Source of the DNA: Rhodoblastus acidophilus
Lineage (GTDB): Bacteria > Pseudomonadota > Alphaproteobacteria > Rhizobiales > Beijerinckiaceae
Reading direction: 5' to 3'
Length of the DNA stretch: 64,000 bases
NCBI RefSeq assembly: GCF_900187365.1
Contig: NZ_FYDG01000002.1
Coordinates: 496,001 to 560,000 of the forward strand
Positions 35,001-44,793 of the stretch are shown one piece after another. Made by a program: the position numbers and the translations under genes. How positions within the stretch are numbered: the stretch's first letter is position 1; the number at the start of each line of letters is the position of its first letter. A model generated the notes under the pieces. The model did not search any database. It had not been told where the DNA came from and worked only from the letters and a program-made list of their open reading frames with translations.

Positions 35001-37342
35001 CGGCCCGCCGGCCAAAACCGCTTGAACGCCCGGACAGGCTCGAACTGGAACCGCACCTTGTGCGGCCCCGGCGCGAGCCTGACCGCGCGGAACATCAGGT
35101 TCGCCTTGAGCAGTTCCGCCTCGACGCCATCGACATAAACCGCCTGCCAGTTCTGCCAGACGTCGTTGAGGACGAGAAAACCGCCAGAGGCGGGCGCCGT
35201 CGCCTCGACCTCGACCAACGTGTTTTCGTAGGCGGCGATCCGGGCTTCGCCGGCCTCGCCCCCAGACACGTCTTGCGGCGCCTCCTGGCATGACAGCGCC
35301 AGCCGCGCGCAATCGGCGCGGTCGAACAGCACATTGCGGCGATAATCCAGGTCGGGCACGCCGCCGTCGCGTTCCAGCGCCGCGAAATCCGCCGCGATGG
35401 CGCGCGCCGGCGCCAGCACGCGCGGCAAAGCGTCCTTGTTCTCGTAGATAAAGGCGTCGGCGGTCTGCTTCGCCAGCGGCAGGTCGCCCGGTTTCAGCGT
35501 CTTGTCGATCTGCTCGGCGGGAACGCCGGTGGCGATCCAGCGCAGGCCCATCAGATTGGCCATCGGCGATTTGTAGGACGGAAACGCCGGCGAAAATTCC
35601 CGCTGCTCCGGCAGCGCGACATGGTCGATGGCGTGGGTGACGTCCACGAACAATTGCAGGCGGATCGGATTATAGCCGAGATCCATGTCGAGGCCATGGG
35701 TCAGCCCGGCGTTGGGCCAATGGAAGTCGATCCCCGCCAGCTCGACGCGGTCGCGGCGGTCCGGCGCGGCGTTTTCCGCCAGCTTCTGCTTGAGGAAACC
35801 AATGGTCTCGTTGCCGGTCTGCTCGCGCAGGACGTCAAAAGTTTCCGGCGGCAGCGCGGTCGACTGATTCGGCCGGTTGTTGAGCGAAAGGTCGAAGGTG
35901 AGCGGCAGCGCGACCAGCAGCAGCGCCAGCGCCGGCCGGCGCTCAAACCGCCGCGCGGCGAACAGGCCGGCGAAGGACAGGCCGAAACAGGCCAGCGCGA
36001 AGCCGATGGCCGGCAAGGCGTCGGCATGGCCCTTGGCCAGCGCGACCCCGACGCAGGCGATCAGCACGGCGCCGAGCAGGCCATAGCCGAGCGGCGCGCG
36101 GCGGTCGGCGGCGGCGGCGCTGAGAAAGCTCGAAACGCAGAAACCGCCGAGCACGGCGGCGAAAGCGCCGATCTGGAACGTGGCGTCGGCCGGGCGGCGG
36201 AACAGATTGGCGCCGGGCACGTCGAACAAAGCCGGAAACACCGGCGTATATTTGCCGATGGCGTAAACATACATCGCCAGCAGCGCGCCGAAGAAAAACA
36301 CGGCGGGGCGGCGCAACGCCCAGCCGCGCCCGATCCCGAACACGAGCAGCGCGGCGACCGGCAGCGCGCCGAAATACAGTTCGCCCATGTTGCGGGCGAT
36401 ATAGAGGCCGGTCTCGCCCCAGCCCGGCGAGGGCGGCCCCCAGAACCCGGACAACGGCCCCTGCACGCCGAACAGGTCGGCGACGAAGGCGGTCAGCACG
36501 GAGGCCGGATGCAGCGAGCCGCGCATCGCCCCTTCCAGCGTGATCTCCGAGCGGTTGGACTGCTCCGCCAGCGCGAGGGTCCACAACAGCGCGGGACCCG
36601 CGACGATCAATCCGACCAGCGTCCCGCCGGCCAAAGGCTTGAGCATCCGCGCGAAACGCTTGCCGGCGCCCAAACCGTCGGGCGCCGGCGGCGCGAAGAC
36701 GCGATAGACGACGAAAGCCGCCAGCACGAGGCAGAACAGCCAGGCGATCTGGTCGCGCCCCAGCACCATGAAGGCGGCGAACAGGCCCGCCGCCATGCCC
36801 CATCGGAACGAGCCGCGGTCGAGCGCCCGATTCAGCGCCCAGAACGCCAGCGGGAACCAGGAAAAGCTGAGGATCTGCCCGGTGTGCTGGATGCGCCACG
36901 CCGCCGACCCGCCATAAGCGAACGCCAAAGCCGCGACCAGCCCGCCGGCGGCGCGCCAGCCCCGGTCGCGGAAATACAGCATCCAGCCGAGGCCGCCGAG
37001 CGTCAGCATCAGGAAGGCGACGCCATCGGCCTGCTGGAAATTCGGCTCGGGGACCAAAGCCGCCAGCGCCAGATAGAGCGGGGAAAAGATCAGGCTCTGC
37101 GGATCGGCGATTTGCGGCATGCCCGCAAACACATTGGGCGTCCACCAGGGCGCGGCGCCGCGATGCAGCGCATGGGCGAGGAAGGACAGCTGCGGCTGGA
37201 AATGCGCCTTGGCGTCCCAGGGAATCGTCACCTGTCCCGACACCCACGGCCAGCACAAATACAGGCTGGCGGCGAAAAAAATCAGAACGGAGGCGAGAAA
37301 AACCCGGAACGGCTCAGTCTTCGGCGGTGGGGACATCAACAT
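34997..37342 (-). CDS. YfhO-like polytopic membrane protein
   Basis: This 781-residue protein has about 11-13 hydrophobic spans in the first about 480 residues and a soluble C-terminal part. It resembles the YfhO/glycosyltransferase-C-like membrane proteins (for example VTIPWDAKAHFQPQLSFLAHALHRG and APWWTPNVFAGMP near the N-terminus). It may glycosylate envelope polymers, but the reaction is unknown. It begins at ATG 37342 (or 37336), overlapping the end of ribA by 29 bp. It therefore probably shares the ribA transcript, although no functional link is evident. Confidence 0.8.
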   Translation of the reverse strand: MLMSPPPKTEPFRVFLASVLIFFAASLYLCWPWVSGQVTIPWDAKAHFQPQLSFLAHALHRGAAPWWTPNVFAGMPQIADPQSLIFSPLYLALAALVPEPNFQQADGVAFLMLTLGGLGWMLYFRDRGWRAAGGLVAALAFAYGGSAAWRIQHTGQILSFSWFPLAFWALNRALDRGSFRWGMAAGLFAAFMVLGRDQIAWLFCLVLAAFVVYRVFAPPAPDGLGAGKRFARMLKPLAGGTLVGLIVAGPALLWTLALAEQSNRSEITLEGAMRGSLHPASVLTAFVADLFGVQGPLSGFWGPPSPGWGETGLYIARNMGELYFGALPVAALLVFGIGRGWALRRPAVFFFGALLAMYVYAIGKYTPVFPALFDVPGANLFRRPADATFQIGAFAAVLGGFCVSSFLSAAAADRRAPLGYGLLGAVLIACVGVALAKGHADALPAIGFALACFGLSFAGLFAARRFERRPALALLLVALPLTFDLSLNNRPNQSTALPPETFDVLREQTGNETIGFLKQKLAENAAPDRRDRVELAGIDFHWPNAGLTHGLDMDLGYNPIRLQLFVDVTHAIDHVALPEQREFSPAFPSYKSPMANLMGLRWIATGVPAEQIDKTLKPGDLPLAKQTADAFIYENKDALPRVLAPARAIAADFAALERDGGVPDLDYRRNVLFDRADCARLALSCQEAPQDVSGGEAGEARIAAYENTLVEVEATAPASGGFLVLNDVWQNWQAVYVDGVEAELLKANLMFRAVRLAPGPHKVRFQFEPVRAFKRFWPAGR

Positions 37343-38408
37343 CGAGCAAATGACCTGCCCTGTCGCGCTTGGTGGCGAGGTAATGAATATTGTGCGGCGT
37401 CGGCCGCCCCTGGATGCGCTGGTCGCTGACCTCGAGGCCGGCGGCGCGCAAAGCTTCGATCTTCTTGGGATTGTTGGTCATCAGCCGCACGCGGGTCACG
37501 CCGAGCAGATCCAGCATCCGCGCGGCATAGCCGAAACGGCGCTGGTCGAGGCCGAACCCGAGAATCTCGTCGGCGTCATAGGTGTCGTAACCCTTGGCCT
37601 GCAGGCCATAGGCGCGGATCTTGGTGGCGAGGCCGTTGCCGCGCCCCTCCTGGTCGAGATAGAGGATCACGCCGCCGCCGTTCTCCGCCATGAATTTGAC
37701 GGTATGGCGCAACTGGTCGCCGCAATCGCATTTCAGCGAACCAAACAGATCGCCGGTGAGGCAGGCCGAATGGAGCCGCACATGCACCGGGCCGGACAGG
37801 TCGGGTTCGCCGACGATCACCGCGGCCTGGTCGCGCAGGCCCTCGCCGCCGCGAAACACGGCGATCTCCGAATGGGGCGCGCCTTCGAGCGGCACGGGCG
37901 CGCGGCCGATCAGCCGCAGCGACGTAATTTTTCGCGCGCGAAACGCCCTTATGTCGCAGCCGGCGACCTCGTTGAGGCCGGCGACCGGCGCGTCCAGCCG
38001 GATGAGAAGCGCGGCGGGCAGCAAATGCGCGAGACGCAGCAGGTCAAGCGCCGCCTCCTCCGCCGGAATGGGAGGGACGACGGGCGAGTCGATGCGGGCG
38101 TCCTCGTCGAGGATCAGTGCGGAAATGCGATCGAGATTGACGTCCGGCAGCGCGATCAGGCCGGGCCCGTCGCGCTCGACGCCGAGACGTCCGAGCCTTT
38201 GCTCGCTGAGGATCAGCCGCGCCCCGCCGATGCGCGCCAGCGAGTCCGCCGCGTGGCTGTCGAGCTGTTCGGCCGGATAGACCAGCAGCCGGACCGCCGT
38301 CTCCGTGAGCATGACCGGCCGACCCGCGCGCAATTCGGCGATGGCGCGCTCCACCGAGACAGCCCCAAGACTTTCGTGCGCCGGAAACAGACCGGATATA
38401 TCGTGCAT
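37314..38408 (-). CDS. ribA: GTP cyclohydrolase II RibA
   Basis: This 364-residue protein has about 180 N-terminal residues of an alphaproteobacterial extension, followed by the GTP cyclohydrolase II domain that opens GTP to start riboflavin synthesis. Zinc ligands are Cys216, Cys227 and Cys229 (ACLTGDLFGSLKCDCG), followed by YLDQEGRGNGLATKIRAY, GFGLDQRRFG and LMTNNPKKIEAL. No DHBP synthase active-site motif was seen in the N-terminal part. The start ATG 38408 has AGAGG upstream. Riboflavin supplies FMN/FAD; no ribB/ribE/ribH genes are adjacent. Confidence 0.92.
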   Translation of the reverse strand: MHDISGLFPAHESLGAVSVERAIAELRAGRPVMLTETAVRLLVYPAEQLDSHAADSLARIGGARLILSEQRLGRLGVERDGPGLIALPDVNLDRISALILDEDARIDSPVVPPIPAEEAALDLLRLAHLLPAALLIRLDAPVAGLNEVAGCDIRAFRARKITSLRLIGRAPVPLEGAPHSEIAVFRGGEGLRDQAAVIVGEPDLSGPVHVRLHSACLTGDLFGSLKCDCGDQLRHTVKFMAENGGGVILYLDQEGRGNGLATKIRAYGLQAKGYDTYDADEILGFGLDQRRFGYAARMLDLLGVTRVRLMTNNPKKIEALRAAGLEVSDQRIQGRPTPHNIHYLATKRDRAGHLLDVDVPTAED

Positions 38409-38518
38409 GGGCCTCTTGTGACTCCGAAAGCGCGGCGGCGACATAGCCTACATAGTGCTTTCGGCCGCGCGAAGCCAGCCTCATGCCTTACGGTGCGGGC
38501 GACGCCCGCACGCCCGCG

Positions 38519-39037
38519 TCACGGCTCGATGGCGGCGGCGGCGGCGGCGCGCGCGAGACGCTCTTCGCGCTCGGCGTCTTTTTCCGCCTTGCGCAGCGCC
38601 CGTTCGTTGACGCGCCAGTCGAGGCCCGGTTTCGTCGTCGTGCCGTCCGGCTGCAGCACATGGACGATGCGCTGGTTGTCGAAACAGGTGGTGGCGACGG
38701 CGTGATTGAGCCGGTTTTGCTCGCAGGCGCTGGCCAACGTCGCCTCGACGTTCTCGGCATGAAGCGCCTGGGCCTGGGAGACGAGCCAGCAGATCAGGCC
38801 GAGCGCCGCCAGCCCCGCCATCACCGCATGGTTCGTTCCGTCCTCGGCCGAATCCTTCAGCGAGGTCCAGAAGCCGCGCCTGGGTTCGGGCATGGGCCGC
38901 GGCCGCGGAACGGCGGCGCGCCGCCTCGGCGTCCACGCCGCCGGCTGCGGCCGACCCCCATTCTGGTTCTTCTGACGCATTCGTTGGACAATGCTGTGAT
39001 AATCGAAATCAATCGAATTGGTCAGATTCTTGCTCAT
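38519..39037 (-). CDS. Single-span membrane protein, unknown family (copy A)
   Basis: The protein has 172 residues. An N-terminal basic cytoplasmic part has SIDFDYHSIVQRMR (9-22), one membrane span lies near residues 70-90 (AVMAGLAALGLICWLVSQA), and the C-terminal about 80 residues are conserved with the neighbouring copy B: CEQNRLNHAVATTCFDNQRIVHVL, TTKPGLDWRVNE and ALRKAEK. The two Cys could form a disulfide if the C-terminus is periplasmic. No known family was recognised. The two genes read in the same direction with a 295-bp gap. Confidence 0.7.
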   Translation of the reverse strand: MSKNLTNSIDFDYHSIVQRMRQKNQNGGRPQPAAWTPRRRAAVPRPRPMPEPRRGFWTSLKDSAEDGTNHAVMAGLAALGLICWLVSQAQALHAENVEATLASACEQNRLNHAVATTCFDNQRIVHVLQPDGTTTKPGLDWRVNERALRKAEKDAEREERLARAAAAAAIEP

Positions 39038-39255
39038 GCGGACTGTCCGTTGCAAAGCGCCCCGCGCGCCGACAGAGCGAAAATGCCGGCCAACCGCCAA
39101 ACAATCCTCACCCTTGAAGGCGGCATTTTAAATAAACGCCGGCGCCTCGGGCGTATATTTGAAAAAATAAAGGCAATACAGAAATATAGCTCAGACAAAT
39201 CCGCGAAATTGTTTTGCGTTTCTTTCTGACGCGGGGCGAACGCCCGCCCTGACGC

Positions 39256-39289
39256 AAAACGGCCGGCGCGCGGGACGCGCCGGCCGTTT
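39256..39289 (-). terminator. Terminator hairpin after copy B gene
   Basis: A perfect 11-bp GC-rich stem (CGGCCGGCGCG at 39260-39270 and CGCGCCGGCCG at 39276-39286) with a 5-base loop is followed on the minus strand by TTTTGCG. It lies about 45 bp after the stop of copy B and before the AT-rich promoter-like region of copy A. On the plus strand it is followed by TTTATT, so it could also work in reverse. Confidence 0.75.
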
Positions 39290-39332
39290 ATTCCAGCGAT
39301 TGAAAGCGATCGACCCGCGGCCCCGCCGGGGG

Positions 39333-39842
39333 TCAGAATTGCGACGGCGCTAGCCCCTTCGCCTCACGCACGGCCGAAGACTCGGCCTTGCGCAGGGCGG
39401 ATTCGTTCACGCGCCAGTCGAGGCCCGGCCGCGTCGTGCTTCCGTCGTCCTTCAGCGTATGGACGACGCGGCGGTCGTCGAAGCAATAGGTCGAGGCGGC
39501 GTGCGACAATTGGTTGTTCTGGCACGCAACGGCGCGCGCCTCCTCGGTGCGGCGCTCGAAAACGCCCTGGGCCCAGCAGCCGAACCAGACGACAAAGCCG
39601 AGCATGACCAGGCCCGCCGCCACCAGTTGCTTGGATTCGTCGCGCAGCCCCGCTGCGATCCGCGACCACAGCGATGGGCCCCGTTGCGGTTGCGCCACCG
39701 CGCGGGCGCGCCGCCATGCGCCGGGCGCATGATGCGGCTTGGCGGGCGACGACGGCCGGTGCTTTTCCTTGGCGTTGCGGATGCGCGACATCACGCTCTC
39801 GTAGTCGAAGTGGCTGGAATGAGCCAGTTTGGTGCTCTTCAT
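39333..39842 (-). CDS. Single-span membrane protein, unknown family (copy B)
   Basis: This 169-residue paralogue of copy A has the same order: SHFDYESVMSRIR near the N-terminus, a basic Pro/Arg linker, one membrane span (about 75-95, VAAGLVMLGFVVWFGCWAQGV) and the shared end CQNNQLSHAASTYCFDDRRVVHTL, TTRPGLDWRVNE and ALRKAES. The start is placed at ATG 39842 (MKSTKLAHSSHFDY), matching the N-terminus of copy A (MSKNLTNSIDFDY). It has its own terminator, so the two copies are separate transcription units. The function is unknown. Confidence 0.7.
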   Translation of the reverse strand: MKSTKLAHSSHFDYESVMSRIRNAKEKHRPSSPAKPHHAPGAWRRARAVAQPQRGPSLWSRIAAGLRDESKQLVAAGLVMLGFVVWFGCWAQGVFERRTEEARAVACQNNQLSHAASTYCFDDRRVVHTLKDDGSTTRPGLDWRVNESALRKAESSAVREAKGLAPSQF

Positions 39843-39974
39843 GGACCTATCCGAAGCAGAGGCGCGAACAGCGCGGGCAATCACCAAAATCGGCGATCAG
39901 CCCTTAAAGAACAGCCAGTTGAATCCCTTGCATTTGACGCATGCGCGCTTGAGCGGACAAAGTCCGGCCCAGCC

Positions 39975-42014
39975 TCAAGACCGCGCGCGTTTCGCGCCGG
40001 TCTTGCGGGGCGGCCTCGCGACGTCTTCAACGAAAACCGCCGCCGAGCGCGCCGCGACGACGATGCGGGACGTCGGGATCGGCGCGCCATCCTCGGTCTG
40101 GCTGTCGAGCGCCAGGCGCCAGCGTTTTCCGGCGCGATGCGGCAGGGCGCGGGCGACGGGGGCGGAACCGGCGTTCAGCAGCAAGGCGGCGCGGGAGTCG
40201 CCGACCGTGAAAACGGCGCCGAGAAAATGCCGCGCGCCCTGCCATTGCTCGGGCGCGCGCAGGGGGCCGTCGACGCCCCACCATTCCACGTCGGCGGGGC
40301 CGTCGTCCCGCGCCGCGCCGGTCAGAAAATGTTCGTCGGTGAAGGCCGGGATGGCGCGGCGCAGCGCCAGCGCGCGCATGGCGAAGGCGAGCAGGCGCGG
40401 ATCGCCCCCCGCCCAGTCGAGCCAGGAGATTTCATTGTCCTGCGCATAGGCGTTGTTGTTGCCGCGCTGGCTCTGCCCGAATTCCGCGCCCATCGACAGC
40501 ATGGGCGTGCCGCGCGAAAAGATCAGCGTCGCCAGCAGCGCGCGCTGGTCGCGGCGGCGCGCCGCCAAAATCGTCGCGTCGGCGGTTTCGCCTTCGACCC
40601 CGTTGTTCCAGGAGTAATTGGCGTCGGTTCCGTCGCGGTTGGCCTCGCCATTGGCCTCGTTGTGCTTGTGGGCGTAGGAAACCAGATCGGCCAGCGTGAA
40701 GCCGTCATGCGCCGTGACGAAATTGATCGAGCGCGAGGGCGGCTTTTTCCCGGCGAACAGATCGGCCGATCCGGCCAACCGCGTCGCCAGATCGCCGATC
40801 ATGCCGGAATCGCCGCGCCAGAATTTTCGCGCGGCGTCGCGGTAGCGGTCGTTCCACTCGCCCCAATTGGCCGGAAAGGCGCCGATCTGATAGCCGCCGG
40901 GACCGAGATCCCACGGCTCCGCGATCAGTTTCAGCCCGCGCAGCGCCGGGTCCTGCGCCAGCGCTGCGAACAGCGGCGCATGAGGATCAAAACCGTCGGC
41001 GCGCCGGCCCAGCGTGGTCATCAGGTCGAAGCGGAAGCCATCGACGCCGCCGTAAATCGCCCAGGCGCGCAGGGCGTCCATCGTCAGCCTGATGACGGCG
41101 GGATGGTCGGCGCGCAAAATATTGCCGCAGCCGGCGTCGTTGATATAGGCGGCGGGATTCTGCCGGTACAGCCGGTAATAGGCGGGATTGTCGAGGCCGC
41201 GCAGCGAGATCAGCGGGCCGTGTCCGTCGCCCTCGGCGGTGTGGTTGAACACGACGTCGATCAGCACTTCCAGGCCCGCCGCGTGCAGGGCGGCCACCGC
41301 CTCGCGCACCTCCGCCCAGCCGCCCGGCGCGAGGCGCGGGTCGGGCGCGAGCGGCGCGACGGGATTGTAGCCCCAGTAATTGCTCAGGCCGAGCTCGTGC
41401 AAATGGCGCTCGTCGAGCCCGGCGGCGCAGGGCAGCAGTTCGAGCGCGGTGACGCCGAGTTTTTGCAGATGGGCGATCGCGGCGGGATGAGCGAGGCCGG
41501 CGAAAGTCCCGCGCAGTTTTTCGGGAACGTCTTGCAGCAGCTTGGTGAAGCCGCGCACATGCGCTTCGTAGATGATTGTGTCGCGCCAGGGAATCCCGTT
41601 GCGCCGCGCCGGCGCCGGCTGGGGATCGCAGGCTTTCGCCTTGGGGGCGAAGGCGGCGCTGTCCTCGGACGAATCGGGAAAAAAGGACGGATGCAGGCGC
41701 GCCGGCGCGTCCAGCTCCAGCGCGAACGGATCGAGCAGCAGCTTGCGCGGATTGAAATACAGCCCGCGCTCCGGCGCGTAGGGGCCGTAGGCGCGCAGAC
41801 CGTAGAGCGCGCCGGCTTGCAGGCCGGGAACAAAGCCGTGGAACACCGGGCCGGTGCGGCCGGGCAGCGTCAGGCGCGCGATTTCGCGCGCCCCGGCGGC
41901 GTCGAACAGGCACAGGTCGATCCGCTCGGCCGTTTCCGAGAAGACGGCGATATTGGCGCCGCCTTCCCCAAGTCTCAGGCCGAGCGGCTCCGGCGCGCCG
42001 GCCGTGACGATCAT
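39975..42014 (-). CDS. glgX: Glycogen debranching enzyme GlgX
   Basis: This 679-residue GH13 enzyme removes the short limit-dextrin branches from glycogen. It has an N-terminal CBM48-like domain (residues 1-110), a TIM barrel with catalytic motifs [23 protein letters not shown] (nucleophile Asp), [14 protein letters not shown] (acid Glu) and [15 protein letters not shown] (transition-state Asp), and a C-terminal beta domain. Its ATG overlaps the glgA stop (ATGA). It is the last gene of the glycogen cluster. Confidence 0.93.
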   Translation of the reverse strand: MIVTAGAPEPLGLRLGEGGANIAVFSETAERIDLCLFDAAGAREIARLTLPGRTGPVFHGFVPGLQAGALYGLRAYGPYAPERGLYFNPRKLLLDPFALELDAPARLHPSFFPDSSEDSAAFAPKAKACDPQPAPARRNGIPWRDTIIYEAHVRGFTKLLQDVPEKLRGTFAGLAHPAAIAHLQKLGVTALELLPCAAGLDERHLHELGLSNYWGYNPVAPLAPDPRLAPGGWAEVREAVAALHAAGLEVLIDVVFNHTAEGDGHGPLISLRGLDNPAYYRLYRQNPAAYINDAGCGNILRADHPAVIRLTMDALRAWAIYGGVDGFRFDLMTTLGRRADGFDPHAPLFAALAQDPALRGLKLIAEPWDLGPGGYQIGAFPANWGEWNDRYRDAARKFWRGDSGMIGDLATRLAGSADLFAGKKPPSRSINFVTAHDGFTLADLVSYAHKHNEANGEANRDGTDANYSWNNGVEGETADATILAARRRDQRALLATLIFSRGTPMLSMGAEFGQSQRGNNNAYAQDNEISWLDWAGGDPRLLAFAMRALALRRAIPAFTDEHFLTGAARDDGPADVEWWGVDGPLRAPEQWQGARHFLGAVFTVGDSRAALLLNAGSAPVARALPHRAGKRWRLALDSQTEDGAPIPTSRIVVAARSAAVFVEDVARPPRKTGAKRARS

Positions 42015-43465
42015 GCCGCCGTCCGCTGCGCGGCGGCCACGGCGGCGTAAATCTCGGCGTAATGCTTGGCCGGAAACGTCCAGCTCACATCCGCCTTCAT
42101 GCCGTTGGCCTGGATCTTCTTCCAGATTTTCTTTTGCTGGAACAGATGCGCGCCGCGCCGCACCGCGCCGGACAAAGCCTCCGAAGACACCGGCGAGAAT
42201 TGCAGGCCGGTGGCGCAGCCCGCCTGCACCGCCATTTCATTGGCGTCCACGACGGTGTCGGCGAGGCCGCCGACCCGCGCCACGATCGGCGGCGCGCCAT
42301 AGCGCAGCGCGCACAGCTGGGTCAGGCCGCAGGGCTCGAAGCGCGAGGGCACCAGAATGGCGTCGGCGCCGGCCTGGACGAGATGAGCCAGCTTCTCTTC
42401 ATAGCCGAAATAGGCGCCGACGCGCCCGGCGTAAGTCTGGGTCGCCTCCTGGAAGGCGGCCTCCAGGCCGGGATCGCCGGAGACCAGCATCGCCAGTTGG
42501 GCGTCGCAGGCCTCGAAGGTCGGCAGGCATTGCAGCAGCAGATCGAGCCCCTTCTGCCAGGACAGGCGGCTGACCACGCCGACCAAAAATTTCTTGTCGT
42601 CGCGCTCCAGCCCGAACCGGTCCTGCAGCGCCTTCTTGTTGACGGCGCGGCCGGCCAGGCTTTTCGCCGAATACCTCGCCGCGACGAGCTTGTCGGTCTC
42701 GGGATTCCACACCTGCGTGTCGATACCGTTGAGAATGCCGGACAATTCGCCCGCGCGGGCGCGCAGCAGGCCGTCGAGCCCCATGCCCGCGTGCGACGTC
42801 TGGATTTCCAGCGCATAGGTCGGCGAGACCGTGGTGATGTGGTCGGACAGCTGCAAGCCGGCCTTCAGGAAGCCGACGCCGCCGTAATATTCGACGCCTT
42901 CGATGGAGAACGCCTGCGGCGGCAGGCCGAGCTGGCCGAAGGTCGCCGCCGGGAACTGGCCCTGGAAGGCGAGATTGTGGACGGTGATGACGCTGCCGGG
43001 GCGCGGCGCCTCGCTGTAATGCAGATAGGCGGCGGTGAGGCCGGCCTGCCAGTCATGGGCGTGGACCACCTGCGGGACGAAGCCGGGAACGGCGCCCTGG
43101 CCAATCAGCGCGCCGACCTTGCCGAGCGCGGCGAAACGCAGGGCGTTGTCGGGGAAATCGCGGCCGTCGACCCCGCCGTAAGGCCCGCCGTCGCGCACGA
43201 AAAGATGCGGCGCGTCGAGCACGAACAGATCGAGCGCGCCGACCCGGGCCGCCAGCAATCGGGCCGGGCCGCCGAACAGATCCTCGAATTCCGCCGCCGA
43301 TTCGGCCTTCTTCAGCGCCGCCATCACCGGCCGATAGCCGGGGATGAGACTGCGAATCTCGACGCCCTCGGGCGCCAGCGCGCCGGGCAGCGCCCCCGCC
43401 ACATCGGCGAGACCGCCGGTCTTTATCAAAGGGTAAAGTTCGGAAGCGACGGAGAGGACTTTCAT
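42011..43465 (-). CDS. glgA: Glycogen synthase GlgA
   Basis: This 484-residue GT5 synthase is ADP-glucose-dependent. The N-terminal [16 protein letters not shown] (16-31) binds ADP-glucose; [40 protein letters not shown] and the C-terminal [18 protein letters not shown] complete the family signature. It adds glucose to the growing alpha-1,4 chain. It starts one base after the glgC stop and overlaps glgX, so the three are co-translated. Confidence 0.95.
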   Translation of the reverse strand: MKVLSVASELYPLIKTGGLADVAGALPGALAPEGVEIRSLIPGYRPVMAALKKAESAAEFEDLFGGPARLLAARVGALDLFVLDAPHLFVRDGGPYGGVDGRDFPDNALRFAALGKVGALIGQGAVPGFVPQVVHAHDWQAGLTAAYLHYSEAPRPGSVITVHNLAFQGQFPAATFGQLGLPPQAFSIEGVEYYGGVGFLKAGLQLSDHITTVSPTYALEIQTSHAGMGLDGLLRARAGELSGILNGIDTQVWNPETDKLVAARYSAKSLAGRAVNKKALQDRFGLERDDKKFLVGVVSRLSWQKGLDLLLQCLPTFEACDAQLAMLVSGDPGLEAAFQEATQTYAGRVGAYFGYEEKLAHLVQAGADAILVPSRFEPCGLTQLCALRYGAPPIVARVGGLADTVVDANEMAVQAGCATGLQFSPVSSEALSGAVRRGAHLFQQKKIWKKIQANGMKADVSWTFPAKHYAEIYAAVAAAQRTAA

Positions 43466-43466
43466 T

Positions 43467-44729
43467 TCAGACTTTCAATCGGTCGAGCATCGGCTGGGTG
43501 ATGAGGCAGACGCCGCCTTCGCTGACGCGGAAACGCTGGGCGTCCAGTTCGGGATCTTCGCCCACCACGAGGCCCTCGGGGATGCGCACGCCGGCGTCGA
43601 CCACGACCTTGGTGAGACGGGCGTGCCGCGCCACATTGACGTCGGGCAGCAGCACGCATCCGTTGGCGCTGGCGAAGGAATTGAGCCGCACGTTGCTGAA
43701 CAGCAGGGTCTCGCGCAACGAGGCGCCCGAGACGATGCAGCCGCCCGACACCAGCGAGGAAATCGCCTGGCCGCGCCGCCCTTCGAGATCGTGGACGAAT
43801 TTGGCCGGGGCGGTCAGTTCGGAATAGGTCCAGATCGGCCAGTCGCGGTCGTAAATATCGAGTTCGGGCGTAACGCCGGTCAGGTCGATATTGGCCTCCC
43901 AATAGGCGTCGAGCGTGCCGACGTCGCGCCAATAGGCCCGCGTCTCGTTCTCCGAGCGCACGCAGGAATCGGCGAAGCGATGGGCCACCGCCTTGCCGTT
44001 CTTGACGATATAGGGAATCACGTCCTTGCCGAAGTCATGGCTGGAATTCGGGTCGGCGGCGTCCCGCGCCAGCTGGTCGAACAGGAATTTGGTGTTGAAG
44101 ACGTAAATGCCCATGCTGGCGAGGCAAATGTCGTCCGAACCGGGAATGGTCGGCGGGTCCTTGGACTTTTCGACGAAACTGGTGATGCGCCGGTTCTTGT
44201 CGATGCCCATCACGCCGAAGCCGATGGCGTCGGCCTTGGGGACTTCGAGGCAGCCGACGGTGACGTCGGCCCGCGCATCCACATGCTGTTGCAGCATGAG
44301 CTCGTAGTCCATCTTGTAAATATGGTCGCCGGCGAGGATGACGATATATTCCGGCCCATAGTCCAGCACGATGTCGGCGTTCTGGTGCACGGCGTCGGCG
44401 GTGCCGACATACCATTTGTCCTCGGAGACGCGCTGCGAGGCCGGCAGAATATCAAAGCTCTCATTGCGTTCCGCGCGCAAAAAAGTCCAGCCGCGCTGCA
44501 GGTGGCGGATCAGGCTGTGCGCCTTGTACTGGGTGGCGACGGCGATGCGGCGGATGCCGGAATTGAGCGCGTTGGACAGCGCGAAATCGATGATGCGCGT
44601 CTTGCCGCCGAAATAGACCGCCGGCTTGGCCCGGCGGTCGGTCAATTCCAGCAAGCGGGAGCCGCGCCCGCCTGCGAGCACATAAGCCATGGTCTGACGG
44701 GCGAGCGGGGCGTGGGAATGAGCCGGCAT
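43467..44729 (-). CDS. glgC: Glucose-1-phosphate adenylyltransferase GlgC
   Basis: This 420-residue ADP-glucose pyrophosphorylase is the controlled step of glycogen synthesis. It has the nucleotide loop [27 protein letters not shown] (17-43), [38 protein letters not shown] and the effector/sugar-phosphate region FVEKSKDPP, with a left-handed beta-helix at the C-terminus. The start ATG has AAGGAC 7 bases upstream. It sits 64 bp after glgB. Confidence 0.95.
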   Translation of the reverse strand: MPAHSHAPLARQTMAYVLAGGRGSRLLELTDRRAKPAVYFGGKTRIIDFALSNALNSGIRRIAVATQYKAHSLIRHLQRGWTFLRAERNESFDILPASQRVSEDKWYVGTADAVHQNADIVLDYGPEYIVILAGDHIYKMDYELMLQQHVDARADVTVGCLEVPKADAIGFGVMGIDKNRRITSFVEKSKDPPTIPGSDDICLASMGIYVFNTKFLFDQLARDAADPNSSHDFGKDVIPYIVKNGKAVAHRFADSCVRSENETRAYWRDVGTLDAYWEANIDLTGVTPELDIYDRDWPIWTYSELTAPAKFVHDLEGRRGQAISSLVSGGCIVSGASLRETLLFSNVRLNSFASANGCVLLPDVNVARHARLTKVVVDAGVRIPEGLVVGEDPELDAQRFRVSEGGVCLITQPMLDRLKV

Positions 44730-44793
44730 ATTATTGTCCTTGCGGTTCGGGCCGGAAATTGGGGTTTTGCTGTTACACCCGCGTGAATCCGGT

